A stretch of 64,000 bases of DNA. Source: Alphaproteobacteria bacterium GWF2_58_20 (lineage in GTDB: Bacteria > Pseudomonadota > Alphaproteobacteria > UBA1247). The position numbers and the translations under genes are program-made. The stretch covers positions 492,696-556,695 of the forward strand of contig MEMB01000002.1 of assembly GCA_001768735.1 (NCBI GenBank), read 5' to 3'. Position 1 is the first letter of the stretch. Each line of letters starts with the position of its first letter. The notes below the pieces were generated by a model, which was not told the origin of the DNA, ran no database searches, and saw nothing but the letters and a program-made list of their open reading frames with translations. Shown piece by piece: positions 50,095-58,991 of this stretch.

Positions 50095-52776
50095 ATGACC
50101 GTGCGCAACCTTGACTTCATGTTCAAACCCAAGTCCGTAGCCATCATCGGCGCATCCCGGCGGGCCCAGTCCATCGGCTGGGTGGTCACGCGCAACCTTC
50201 TGGGCGCAGGGTTTGATGGTCCCATCATGCCTGTCAACCCCAAGGAACAGTCGATTGCCAGCGTGCTTTGCTACAACAGCATTGCAAACCTGCCGTACAC
50301 GCCAGACCTCGCCGTCATCGCGACGCCGCCGGCCACCATCCCCGGCATTATCCGCGAACTGGGCGAACGCGGCACCAAGGCGGCTGTCATCATTACCGCC
50401 GGTTTCAGCGAAATGGGAGAAGAAGGCAAAAAGCTTGAAGAAGAACTGCTGGAAGCCGCAAAACCCAATATGGTGCGCATTGTTGGCCCCAACGGACTCG
50501 GCATCATGGTGCCTGGCATCAATCTCAACGCCAGCTTTGTGCATGTCCCGCCCCTGGTTGGCGACATCGCCTTCCTGGCACAGTCCGGCGCACTGCTTTC
50601 CAGCGTTGTGGATTGGGCAACCGCACACAAGATCGGTTTCTCACACCTTGTTTCCCTGGGGGATATGGCCGATGTCGATTTCGGCGACATGCTCGACTAC
50701 CTCACCGCCCAGCCGGAAACCAAGTCCATTCTGCTTTATGTCGAGCAGATCAAGAACGCCCGCAAGTTCATGTCGGCCGCGCGCGCGGCATCCCGCATCA
50801 AGCCGGTCATTGTCATCAAGGCGGGCCGAACCGAGGAAGCCGCCAAGGCCGCCAGTTCACACACAGGCGCTCTGGCCGGAGCCGATGCCGTTTATGACGC
50901 CGCCTTCCGCCGGGCCGGCATGCTGCGCGTGAACGACCTTGACGAAATGTTTGCTGCCGTGGAAACCGTGGCCATGGGCATGCCTTTCCATGGAGACCGC
51001 CTCGCCATCCTGACCAATGGTGGCGGCCTTGGCGTTCTGGCAACCGACGCCCTCGTCATCAAGGGAGGACGCCTGGCGCAACTCCTGCCCGAAACCATTG
51101 ATAAACTCAACGCCGTCCTGCCTCCCACCTGGTCGCATGGCAACCCGGTGGACATCATTGGCGATGCGTCCGGCAAGCGTTATTCGGATGCCCTTTCCAT
51201 CCTCCTGGATGATCCGGGCGCGGATGCCGTGCTGATCATGAACTGCCCAACAGCGGTGGCAGATCCATCGGAAGCTGCACGCGCCACGGTGGAAACACTC
51301 AAGGGGGGCAAGCATGCGGCCATGACCTGCTGGATGGGCGAAGGAGCCCCGGCCGAAGCCCGCAAAATGTTTGCGGAAAACCACATTCCAAGTTTTGAAA
51401 CACCAAATGAAGCCACCACCGGCTTCCTGCACATGGTCCAGTTTGCCAAGAACCAGACGCAACTCATGCAGGCCCCTGCCGATTTCATTGACAATTTTGT
51501 TCCCGACATGAAAACCGTACGCGGCATTCTTGAGGGTGCGCTTGCCGAAAACCGGGAATGGCTTTCGGAAATCGAAGCCAAGCAGGTTCTCAAGTGCTAT
51601 GGCATTCCGGTGGTGGAAACCCGGAAAGCCAAAACCCCGGACGAGGCCGCTGAAGCTGCCAAGGAACTGGGAAATTACATTGCCATCAAAATCCTTTCCC
51701 CCGACATCACCCACAAATCGGATGTCGGCGGCGTAGCCCTCGGCCTGCACACACCTGAAGAAGTGCGGGAAGAATGCATTGCCATGCTGGAGCGTGTCAA
51801 AATTGCCGCCCCAATGGCCGTGATTGAAGGCTTTACCGTTCAGCAGATGGCCCACATGCCGGATGCCCATGAACTCATCATCGGCATGACGGAAGACCGC
51901 ATTTTTGGCCCGGTCATGCTGTTTGGCCAGGGCGGCACCTCGGTGGAAGTGGTCAAGGACCAGAATCTGGCCCTCCCACCCCTCAACATGCCGCTGGCCC
52001 GAGAAGTCATTGATGGAACCCGCATTTCAAAGCTTCTCCAGGGCTACCGCGCACAACCGGCAGCCGCCATGGATGACATTGCGGCAAGCCTCATCCATAC
52101 CTCACAACTCATCAGCGATTTTGCGGAAATTGCCGAGCTTGACATCAACCCATTGCTGGCAAACGCGTCCGGCGTTCTGGCTGTGGATGCCCGCATCAAA
52201 GTCAAAAAAGTGGCGGTACAACCAAATTCTTCTGCACGCCTTTCCATTCGCCCCTACCCGCGCGAGCTTGAAAAAAACATCCGGATTGATGGTGAACTTG
52301 ATATCCAGTTACGCCCCATTCAGCCCGAAGATGCGGCCTGCATAGAAAAGCTGGTTCAGAACACCGCATCTGGCGACACCCTCATCAGCTTCCTGTCTCC
52401 CATGCAGTCGCTCAATTCACAGGCCATCAACCGCATGTGCCAGATCGACTATGACCGGGAAATGATCCTTGCCGCAACCATTGATACGGCAGGTGGCTGT
52501 GACATTATTGGCGTTGTGCGGGTGGTTTATGACCCGGACAACATTCAGGGGCAATTTGCCATCCTGGTTCGTAATGATTTCAAGCGAAAGGGCTTGGGAA
52601 TCCAGCTTATCCAGGAGGGGATTTCCCTTTCAAAAACCCGAAAGACACAGAGCTTTTTTGGAGCCGTCCAGGCCGAAAACACCCACCTTCTGGACTTGTG
52701 CCGGGAGCTGGGTTTCAGTCAGGAACCTTCAAAAACACAGGATGGGATTGTTGAGGTCAATCTGGTCTTGGCATAA
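50095..52776 (+). CDS. Pat-type protein acetyltransferase (NDP-forming acyl-CoA synthetase fused to GNAT)
   Basis: 893 residues from the ATG at 50095 (GGGAG nine bases upstream; the ATG at 50086 abuts that site). CoA-binding domain (VAIIGASRRAQSIGW), ligase-CoA domains with a phospho-His-type loop ASSHTGALAG, an ATP-grasp region from ~498 (AIKILSPDITHKSDVGGVALG), and a C-terminal GNAT domain from ~735 (RPIQPEDAACIEKL, acetyl-CoA loop NDFKRKGLGIQL). This is the layout of bacterial Pat/YfiQ lysine acetyltransferases that silence acetyl-CoA synthetase. The retained His leaves open residual acyl-CoA synthetase activity. Confidence 0.9.
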   Translation: MTVRNLDFMFKPKSVAIIGASRRAQSIGWVVTRNLLGAGFDGPIMPVNPKEQSIASVLCYNSIANLPYTPDLAVIATPPATIPGIIRELGERGTKAAVIITAGFSEMGEEGKKLEEELLEAAKPNMVRIVGPNGLGIMVPGINLNASFVHVPPLVGDIAFLAQSGALLSSVVDWATAHKIGFSHLVSLGDMADVDFGDMLDYLTAQPETKSILLYVEQIKNARKFMSAARAASRIKPVIVIKAGRTEEAAKAASSHTGALAGADAVYDAAFRRAGMLRVNDLDEMFAAVETVAMGMPFHGDRLAILTNGGGLGVLATDALVIKGGRLAQLLPETIDKLNAVLPPTWSHGNPVDIIGDASGKRYSDALSILLDDPGADAVLIMNCPTAVADPSEAARATVETLKGGKHAAMTCWMGEGAPAEARKMFAENHIPSFETPNEATTGFLHMVQFAKNQTQLMQAPADFIDNFVPDMKTVRGILEGALAENREWLSEIEAKQVLKCYGIPVVETRKAKTPDEAAEAAKELGNYIAIKILSPDITHKSDVGGVALGLHTPEEVREECIAMLERVKIAAPMAVIEGFTVQQMAHMPDAHELIIGMTEDRIFGPVMLFGQGGTSVEVVKDQNLALPPLNMPLAREVIDGTRISKLLQGYRAQPAAAMDDIAASLIHTSQLISDFAEIAELDINPLLANASGVLAVDARIKVKKVAVQPNSSARLSIRPYPRELEKNIRIDGELDIQLRPIQPEDAACIEKLVQNTASGDTLISFLSPMQSLNSQAINRMCQIDYDREMILAATIDTAGGCDIIGVVRVVYDPDNIQGQFAILVRNDFKRKGLGIQLIQEGISLSKTRKTQSFFGAVQAENTHLLDLCRELGFSQEPSKTQDGIVEVNLVLA

Positions 52777-52792
52777 CCTCTCCCCTCCACGC

Positions 52793-52838
52793 CATGAAAA
52801 TGGCCGGACAGAATATTTCCTGTCCGGCCATTTTCATG
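52793..52838. terminator. Strong bidirectional intrinsic terminator
   Basis: A perfect 19-base inverted repeat (CATGAAAATGGCCGGACAG at 52793-52811, mirrored at 52820-52838) around loop AATATTTC; the A/T tracts are built into the stem base on both sides. It lies 16 bases past the acetyltransferase stop and also downstream of the minus-strand mfd-ankyrin unit. Confidence 0.88.
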
Positions 52839-52892
52839 CATAAGATACCAAAAATTCAGGCAAGAAACCTGTTTCTCAAAAATTGATGTCTT

Positions 52893-53135
52893 TCAGGATA
52901 AATGGCGCAGCGCATCCAGTCGCTGCAAAATTTCCTGCAAGTCATGCGGGAAATCACGTTTTTCAATAAAACCCTCCCCCCCGGATGCACGGGTCATGGC
53001 CAGCTCAAGTGCCTGAAGAAGAATTTCAGAAATCTCAACATCTTTTTGTTCAACCGCAATCTTGAGGGCCGATGCAATCTGTCCACCAAGACGCCGCTCT
53101 TCATTGCTTTTCGTATCGTCGATCATGGTTTGCAT
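52893..53135 (-). CDS. Small conserved-looking hypothetical protein
   Basis: 80 residues, with AAAGG six to seven bases before the ATG. Mostly helical and charged (SALKIAVEQKDVEISEILLQALELAMTR), with a central GGEGFIEKRDFP turn. The pattern looks like a small helical protein family of alphaproteobacteria, but I cannot name it. It lies 62 bases after the last ankyrin gene on the same strand and before the strong terminator, so it probably ends the mfd operon. Confidence 0.65.
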   Translation of the reverse strand: MQTMIDDTKSNEERRLGGQIASALKIAVEQKDVEISEILLQALELAMTRASGGEGFIEKRDFPHDLQEILQRLDALRHLS

Positions 53136-53197
53136 GGTGCACCTTTTTTCATGAACAAAGGGTTTAAAAACAGATCATTTTATAATGGTTTGTATTG

Positions 53198-53743
53198 TCA
53201 GACTTTCTGTATCGGCTTGGGCTGATCGGCCATTTTTTTGGCCTTGTAAATGGCTATGGCTTTTACCATATCATCTTTCTGTTTCCGGCTCTCCAAAACC
53301 AGTGTCACGATTTCATCGTCGCCATCCATCCTGGCATAATGCAGAAGGTCGAAACCATCGGCATCCTTTACATCCACATCGCCCCAGCAATCCAGCATTC
53401 TGCCAACCATGATCCGGTTTTTGGAAGAAAGAACCGCGCGACACAAAGGCGTGCGCGTTTTCCCGTAAAGCAGCGCGGTTTCAACAAGCAGGGGATTACA
53501 GGTTGCAACGAGAGCCTCCTCATGCCCCGCAAGCGACACGCCTTGCGACAGCACAAAATCCACCCGGCTTTTCTGGTTGAAATAGCCGTTCGTCCAGAAA
53601 GGCTTGTCCTTCAAAACCGCAGACAGCGCCGTTTGCAGGGCTTCATCGCGCTTTTGGCCCGAAAAACGATATTCAAGGAATTCCCGGGCAAGTTCGAAAT
53701 TGTGCTGCTGAACCGCAGAGACAAAATTTTCAATCATCCACAT
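53198..53743 (-). CDS. Divergent ankyrin-like protein
   Basis: 181 residues from MWMIENFVSAVQQHNF at 53743, with GGAAGG nine bases upstream. Only the C-terminal repeats are readable (TPLCRAVLSSKNRIMVGRMLDCWGDVDVKDADGFDLLHYARMDG type), the N-terminal half being a helical array of similar periodicity. The tail is basic (KAIAIYKAKKMADQPKP). It starts 16 bases after the larger ankyrin gene. Confidence 0.68.
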   Translation of the reverse strand: MWMIENFVSAVQQHNFELAREFLEYRFSGQKRDEALQTALSAVLKDKPFWTNGYFNQKSRVDFVLSQGVSLAGHEEALVATCNPLLVETALLYGKTRTPLCRAVLSSKNRIMVGRMLDCWGDVDVKDADGFDLLHYARMDGDDEIVTLVLESRKQKDDMVKAIAIYKAKKMADQPKPIQKV

Positions 53744-53759
53744 ACGAAAACACCTTCCA

Positions 53760-54758
53760 TTACTTGACGTTGCCCGGAGGCACGGGACGAAGGATTTCCT
53801 GGCGTTTACGGGCCAGATCCATCTTGGCGCGGGTGAGGTTGTGCGGCTGGATATCCACATTCAGGGCGGCGAAATAGATTTCCGCGCTATGGCCGAAGTT
53901 ATTTTTTACCTTCGGGTCGGCCTCATGTCCCATGAGCATGGCGGCCATTGCGGCATTTCCCATGATCGCCGAAATATGCAGCGATGTCTGGCCCCTATCA
54001 TCAAGAACTCTGGCATTCACATCGGCACCAAGAATAATAAGTGTCTCCACCATTTCCTGTTTCTGGATCATGACGGCGATGTGCAGCGGCGTATAGGCAG
54101 ACGTCCCCCGGCCGTTCACATCCGCGCCGCACGCAACCAGCCGCTTGACGGCCTCCGCATCGCCGTTGGTCACGGAAAGCTGCATCAGCCGCGACTTGAT
54201 CTTCTCCTTGTCGGAAATAACGTCCAGCATGGCATCCAGCATGGGCGCATCACCCGACTGCAGGGCGGTGGCCACACAAAAATGCGACACATCAAGACCA
54301 GCCCCTGCAAGCGGTTTCACAAGGCGGGGATTGCCGGAATGCAGCAGGCGAACGCCGGCATTTTCGGCACAGGCGCCATGTTCCAGCAGGAAGGATACCC
54401 GCTCCAGCTGGCGCTCCTGTTCGCTCCAGTCCTTCGGTTGCTCCACAAGCACCTGATGCAGGGCCGTTACACCATCCGTATCCTTGCCATCCACATTGGC
54501 CCCCGCAGCAAGCAACTTGCGGGCGATGGCATAATTGCGGTCACGGATGGAGAGCTGGAAAGGCGTGATGCCAAACGGGCCCATGACATCGACCTGCGCG
54601 CCGGAAGCCAGGACGCGATCCAGCGACATGTAAGGAAAATAACTAGGAAGGGATGTTCCGGACACAACCACGGCATCCCACACAGTTGGACGCCACATCA
54701 TGCGTACGACCTGCGCACAAGCCGCTACATAACCTGCAATGTCGCCCCAGTTGATCAT
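53760..54758 (-). CDS. Ankyrin-repeat protein
   Basis: 332 residues; GAGGGGAA precedes the ATG. About seven ankyrin units, the clearest being GITPFQLSIRDRNYAIARKLLAAGANVDGKD, GVTALHQVLVEQ, AYTPLHIAVMIQKQEMVETLIILGADVNARV and GQTSLHISAIMGNAAMAAMLMGHEADPKV. The first ~30 residues are hydrophobic in part (GYVAACAQVVRMMW) but not a clear signal peptide. Protein-binding scaffold of unknown partner, in the mfd operon. Confidence 0.85.
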   Translation of the reverse strand: MINWGDIAGYVAACAQVVRMMWRPTVWDAVVVSGTSLPSYFPYMSLDRVLASGAQVDVMGPFGITPFQLSIRDRNYAIARKLLAAGANVDGKDTDGVTALHQVLVEQPKDWSEQERQLERVSFLLEHGACAENAGVRLLHSGNPRLVKPLAGAGLDVSHFCVATALQSGDAPMLDAMLDVISDKEKIKSRLMQLSVTNGDAEAVKRLVACGADVNGRGTSAYTPLHIAVMIQKQEMVETLIILGADVNARVLDDRGQTSLHISAIMGNAAMAAMLMGHEADPKVKNNFGHSAEIYFAALNVDIQPHNLTRAKMDLARKRQEILRPVPPGNVK

Positions 54759-54863
54759 GGTTCCCCTCGCCCTTGTTTTTCAACACAAGGACCAGATTAC
54801 CAGAAGGGGAAAGCCATGAGTAATGCCCATTCCTCATGCCAGCCCTGCGTCTGGTGCATGGGT

Positions 54864-55415
54864 TCAAAAAGCAAGGCGCGGTGCGGGTTTTATCGCCTTT
54901 TCCAGAAAATGCTGGCGGGCAGTTTCAAGCACATGACGTGCCTGCTTCACCTCATCTGGCGAAACCCGGGCATCAATACCGCCTGCAATGGTTGTCACAA
55001 AACCATTTGCCGCAGGTTTTGGCAGCCCTGCTCCCGCCGCCACAAGAAGCGCCAGCATGGGGCGATTGAAGGCCGCCATCAACAAGGGAGATCGGGGATC
55101 ATCATTGAGCCCCATGGCGTTCACATCCGCCCCGAAAATGATGAGTTCGCACGCCATGGCCACATCTTCCTGCAAAATGGCCCGGTGAAGCGGCGTCCAT
55201 CCATGCGCCTCACGCCTGTCCACATCCGCGCCTGAACGCAGAAGGGCATGAAGAACATCAACCAAACCATGCGAACAGGCACGATGAATGGGGGCATATC
55301 CTTGTCCATCGAGCCGATTCACGCCACCAAACGCTGCCAGCACATCCCGTGCATGTTCTGGCGATCCCCAAGCCATCGCCACCACAACATCCTGTGCTGA
55401 AAGGCGCTTGCTCAT
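54864..55415 (-). CDS. Ankyrin-repeat protein coupled to mfd
   Basis: 183 residues, ATG overlapping the mfd stop by 4 bases. Three to four repeats: GYAPIHRACSHGLVDVLHALLRSGADVDRRE, GWTPLHRAILQEDVAMACELIIFGADVNAMG and SPLLMAAFNRPMLALLVAAGAG. No signal peptide. Translational coupling to the transcription-repair factor is unusual; function unknown. A 105-base gap separates it from the next ankyrin gene, leaving space for an internal promoter. Confidence 0.85.
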   Translation of the reverse strand: MSKRLSAQDVVVAMAWGSPEHARDVLAAFGGVNRLDGQGYAPIHRACSHGLVDVLHALLRSGADVDRREAHGWTPLHRAILQEDVAMACELIIFGADVNAMGLNDDPRSPLLMAAFNRPMLALLVAAGAGLPKPAANGFVTTIAGGIDARVSPDEVKQARHVLETARQHFLEKAIKPAPRLAF

Positions 55416-58400
55416 GACGCCAGGCCCACAAGATCGGACAAAATGCGGCGAACCCCCGCAAGCCTTGCGCCCGGATCATGGAAGGCCCTTGCATAAACCA
55501 GCTTGCCATCTGGACGCAGGCGCACGGTTCCCGCTTGCCCCATGAGATAAGAGACCAGTTTCTGGGCATAAGGGCAGCTATCCCCGGCAAACGCCACAAG
55601 CGCGCCCCTGTCCCCGGCATCCAGCTTGGACACATGCGCCTTGCGACACAAATCCTTGACCGCCATCACCTTCATGAGATTGTCCACTTCCATGGGCAAG
55701 GGTCCGAAACGGTCAATGAGTTCCGCCGCAAATCCTTCAATCCCATCCTTGCCCTGGACATCGGCCAGGCGTCGGTAAAGGGATACGCGCACCGAAAGGT
55801 CGGGAATATAGGTTTCCGGAATGAGAACAGGAATCCCCAGAGAAATCTGCGGTGAAAAGCTTTCCTGCCCCCGGCTTTCCTGACCGCTGGCATAAGCCTT
55901 GGCTTCCGCCACCGCCTCCTCCAGCATGTGCTGGTAAAGCTCGATCCCCACTTCGCGGATGTGGCCAGATTGCTCTTCGCCAAGCAGGTTCCCCGCCCCA
56001 CGGATGTCCAGATCATGGCTGGCAAGCTGGAACCCGGCTCCCAGGCTATCCAACGTTTCCAGCACATGCAGGCGCTGTTCGGCATTTTTGGAAAGCGGCT
56101 TGCCCGCAGGCCATGTCATGTAGGCATAGCCGCGCAGCTTTGAACGCCCGATGCGTCCCCTGAGCTGGTAAAGCTGTGCAAGGCCAAACATGTCAGCCCG
56201 ATGGATAATGATGGTGTTTGCGCGCGGAATATCAAGACCGGACTCAATGATATCCGTTGCCAGCAGAACATGGAATTCACCATCACAAAAGGCTGTCATG
56301 TGGGCTTCAAGTTCCGTGGGCGACAGTTGCCCATGCGCTACCACCACCCGCAGTTCCGGCACCAGGTCAGCCAGTCTTTCCCGCAAGGGTCCAAGGTCTT
56401 CCACCCGTGGGCACACATAAAAACTTTGTCCACCACGATAATGCTCGCGCATGAGCGCCTCACGCAGCACCACCGGATCTTCCGGCAGGACAAAAGTGCG
56501 CACGGCCATGCGGTCCACCGGGGGGGTGGCAATCAGGCTGAGTTCACGCACCCCGGCCAGCGCCATCTGCATGGTTCTGGGAATGGGCGTTGCCGAAAGG
56601 GTGAGGATATGCACCTCCTCCCGCAGGCGCTTGAGTCGCTCCTTCTGCTTGACGCCAAAACGCTGTTCCTCGTCAATGATGACAAGCCCCAGATTGGCAA
56701 ATTTTATGGATTCCGCAAGCAGGGCGTGCGTTCCAATGACAACCTGCACCGTGCCTTCTGCCAACGCTTTTTTGGTTGCCGTGGCATCCTTGGCCGAGAC
56801 AAGCCGGGAAAGCTGGGCAATACGCAAGGGCATCCCGGAAAAACGGGTGACAAATGAGGCGTAGTGCTGGCGTGCAAGAAGGGTTGTCGGAACCACCACA
56901 GCCACCTGGAACCCATGCATGGCGGCCACAAAAGCCGCACGAAGCGCAACTTCCGTCTTGCCAAACCCGACATCGCCGCACACCAGCCTGTCCATGGGAC
57001 GCCCGGAGGCAAGGTCTCCCACCACTTCCTCGATCGCCCGCATCTGGTCATCGGTTTCCGAATATGGAAAACGGGCACAAAACTCCTGCCAGAGGCCTTC
57101 TGGCGGAAGGGCGGGTTCACTTTCGCGCACAGCCCTCGCCGCCGCGATTTTCATCAGTTCCTCCGCCATGTCCTTCAGGCGCTTCTTGACACGCGCCCGG
57201 CGCGCCTGCCAGGCCGCCCCACCCAGCTTGTCGAGCGCTGCCACAGAATCCGACGAGCCAAAGCGCGACAGGACTTCAATGTTTTCCACAGGAACAAAAA
57301 GCCGGTCGCCTCCATCATAAACCAGCTTAAGGCAATCATGCGGCGCCCCAAAAGCGGTAATGGCTTCCAGCCCCTCATAACGCCCAATGCCATGCTCCAC
57401 ATGCACGACAAGGTCGCCCACGGCCAGACCCGAGGCCTCCTGCAGGAAAGTATCCGCCCGGCGGCGCGGCTTTGCCGCCCGTACCATCCGATCGCCCAGG
57501 ATATCCTGTTCGGTGATGATGGCGAGATGCGGCGAAACAAATCCATGCTCCAGCGGCAGGATGACCAAACCGGGCTCGCCTGGTTCAAGCCGGGAAATCG
57601 CCCGGAAACCTGCAATTGTTTTGGCTTCGCCCATGCCATGCTCACGCAGAAGGCCGCAAAGCCGTTCTCCTGAACCTGCAGAATAGGCTGCAAAAACAAC
57701 CTTGCACCCATCCTTTTGCAAACCGGTCGCATGACGGGCTACGGTTTCATAAAGATTGACATGTGGCTGGGAGCGCACATCGGCAAATCCACGCCCGGTC
57801 CGCCCATCACCATCCATGGCCGCAGAAGCAAGATCCGGGGCCGCAAACGGAGAAAGGCTGATCACGGGATGCCCGGCCAACGCCCCACTCCATTCCTCTT
57901 CCGAAAGATAAAATGCACCCGGCGGCAGCGGATTATAAGGCGCGCTTTTGGCCTTTTTCTCTACCTCGCGCATTCCCTGCCGCGCCTCATAATGTTCCTT
58001 TATCTGGGCAAGGCGGGCCGAAGCTGAATCCATAGTCCCCGCATCCAGTGTCACCAGCGCATCAGGAACGTAGGCGAACACATCATCCATACGATCATAA
58101 AACAGGGGCAGCCAATGCTCAAAGCCAGCATAACGACGGCCTTCCCCTACCGCCTCAAACAGGGCATCCCCTTCCCGGGGGGCACCAAACGCGCTCCTGT
58201 ATCCTGTCTTGAAATGCTGGATGGCACCATCATCCAGCATGGCTTCAGACACCGGCCGCAACACGACTTCGCCGGACATGCCGGATGCGCGCTGGGTTTC
58301 GGGATCAAAACGGCGGATGCTTTCCACCTCGTCACCAAACAGGTCAATGCGTACGCCATCATTCGCGCCTGAGGGATAAATGTCCACAAGGCTGCCACGC

Positions 58401-58906
58401 ACGGCAAACTCCCCCGCCTCGCGCACTGTTTCTGCCCGCACATAGCCATTTTTCTGGAAGAATCCAAGCAATTTCACCGGATCCAACACATCCCCAATGC
58501 CAATTTTCATGACACTGCCCGAAAGGATGGACTGCGGCATCATTCGCTGCAGCACAGCACTGGCAGAAGCCAGAATGATCCGCGCCCCTCCCTTCCCGTG
58601 GGAAGACGCCAGCCGTGCCAAGGTTTCCATCCGGGACGCCACCACATCGGCGCTGGGGGATACACGGTCATAAGGCAGGCAATCCCACCCTGGAAGGGTC
58701 AAAACTTCTACATCCGGCGCAAAAAAGGCCAACAGTCCAACAAGCAGGGAAAGGCGTGCATCACTTTCCACCACATGCAGCACATTGCCCTTGCGCTTGC
58801 GCGCAATCTCGGCAAGCAGGTATGCGTCATGTCCTTCCGGAGCGCCGTGACACACCACGCGCCCTTCCTGCATGAAAGCCAATTCTGAAACATCTGAAAA
58901 TGCCAT
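55412..58906 (-). CDS. mfd: Transcription-repair coupling factor
   Basis: 1164 residues from MAFSDVSELAF at 58906; the frame is open to 59134 but that part lies inside recG. Mfd displaces stalled RNA polymerase and recruits UvrA. N-terminal UvrB-like region (LPGWDCLPYDRVSPS), RNA polymerase-interacting domain (LAVGDLVVHVEHGIGRYEGL), helicase motor with Walker A GDVGFGKTEVA near residue 645, DEEQRFG, the RecG-like TRG region (RGRIGRSKLRGYAYM), and the C-terminal UvrA-contact domain. It is divergent from recG with 85 bases between. Confidence 0.96.
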   Translation of the reverse strand: MAFSDVSELAFMQEGRVVCHGAPEGHDAYLLAEIARKRKGNVLHVVESDARLSLLVGLLAFFAPDVEVLTLPGWDCLPYDRVSPSADVVASRMETLARLASSHGKGGARIILASASAVLQRMMPQSILSGSVMKIGIGDVLDPVKLLGFFQKNGYVRAETVREAGEFAVRGSLVDIYPSGANDGVRIDLFGDEVESIRRFDPETQRASGMSGEVVLRPVSEAMLDDGAIQHFKTGYRSAFGAPREGDALFEAVGEGRRYAGFEHWLPLFYDRMDDVFAYVPDALVTLDAGTMDSASARLAQIKEHYEARQGMREVEKKAKSAPYNPLPPGAFYLSEEEWSGALAGHPVISLSPFAAPDLASAAMDGDGRTGRGFADVRSQPHVNLYETVARHATGLQKDGCKVVFAAYSAGSGERLCGLLREHGMGEAKTIAGFRAISRLEPGEPGLVILPLEHGFVSPHLAIITEQDILGDRMVRAAKPRRRADTFLQEASGLAVGDLVVHVEHGIGRYEGLEAITAFGAPHDCLKLVYDGGDRLFVPVENIEVLSRFGSSDSVAALDKLGGAAWQARRARVKKRLKDMAEELMKIAAARAVRESEPALPPEGLWQEFCARFPYSETDDQMRAIEEVVGDLASGRPMDRLVCGDVGFGKTEVALRAAFVAAMHGFQVAVVVPTTLLARQHYASFVTRFSGMPLRIAQLSRLVSAKDATATKKALAEGTVQVVIGTHALLAESIKFANLGLVIIDEEQRFGVKQKERLKRLREEVHILTLSATPIPRTMQMALAGVRELSLIATPPVDRMAVRTFVLPEDPVVLREALMREHYRGGQSFYVCPRVEDLGPLRERLADLVPELRVVVAHGQLSPTELEAHMTAFCDGEFHVLLATDIIESGLDIPRANTIIIHRADMFGLAQLYQLRGRIGRSKLRGYAYMTWPAGKPLSKNAEQRLHVLETLDSLGAGFQLASHDLDIRGAGNLLGEEQSGHIREVGIELYQHMLEEAVAEAKAYASGQESRGQESFSPQISLGIPVLIPETYIPDLSVRVSLYRRLADVQGKDGIEGFAAELIDRFGPLPMEVDNLMKVMAVKDLCRKAHVSKLDAGDRGALVAFAGDSCPYAQKLVSYLMGQAGTVRLRPDGKLVYARAFHDPGARLAGVRRILSDLVGLAS

Positions 58907-58912
58907 GCGGCA

Positions 58913-58921
58913 TGCTATACA
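58913..58921 (+). promoter_or_regulatory. Candidate extended -10 promoter for recG
   Basis: TGCTATACA has the TG-n-TATAxx pattern of an extended -10 element and lies in the mfd-recG divergent gap, about 70 bases before the recG ATG. No good -35 box is present, as expected for this promoter class. Confidence 0.35.
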
Positions 58922-58991
58922 ATGCCCTTTTCGCCAAGAAAAGCAAAAAACAGGCTTCCTCCCCTTTTCCTTTCTTTCAAGGCATGGCATC

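Noticed and set aside
53841..55235. Long open frame (464 codons) on + opposite the ankyrin genes
   Set aside because: It lies wholly antisense to three well-supported ankyrin genes, has a His/Arg/Gln-rich composition typical of a reverse-frame shadow, and shows no domain or ribosome site.
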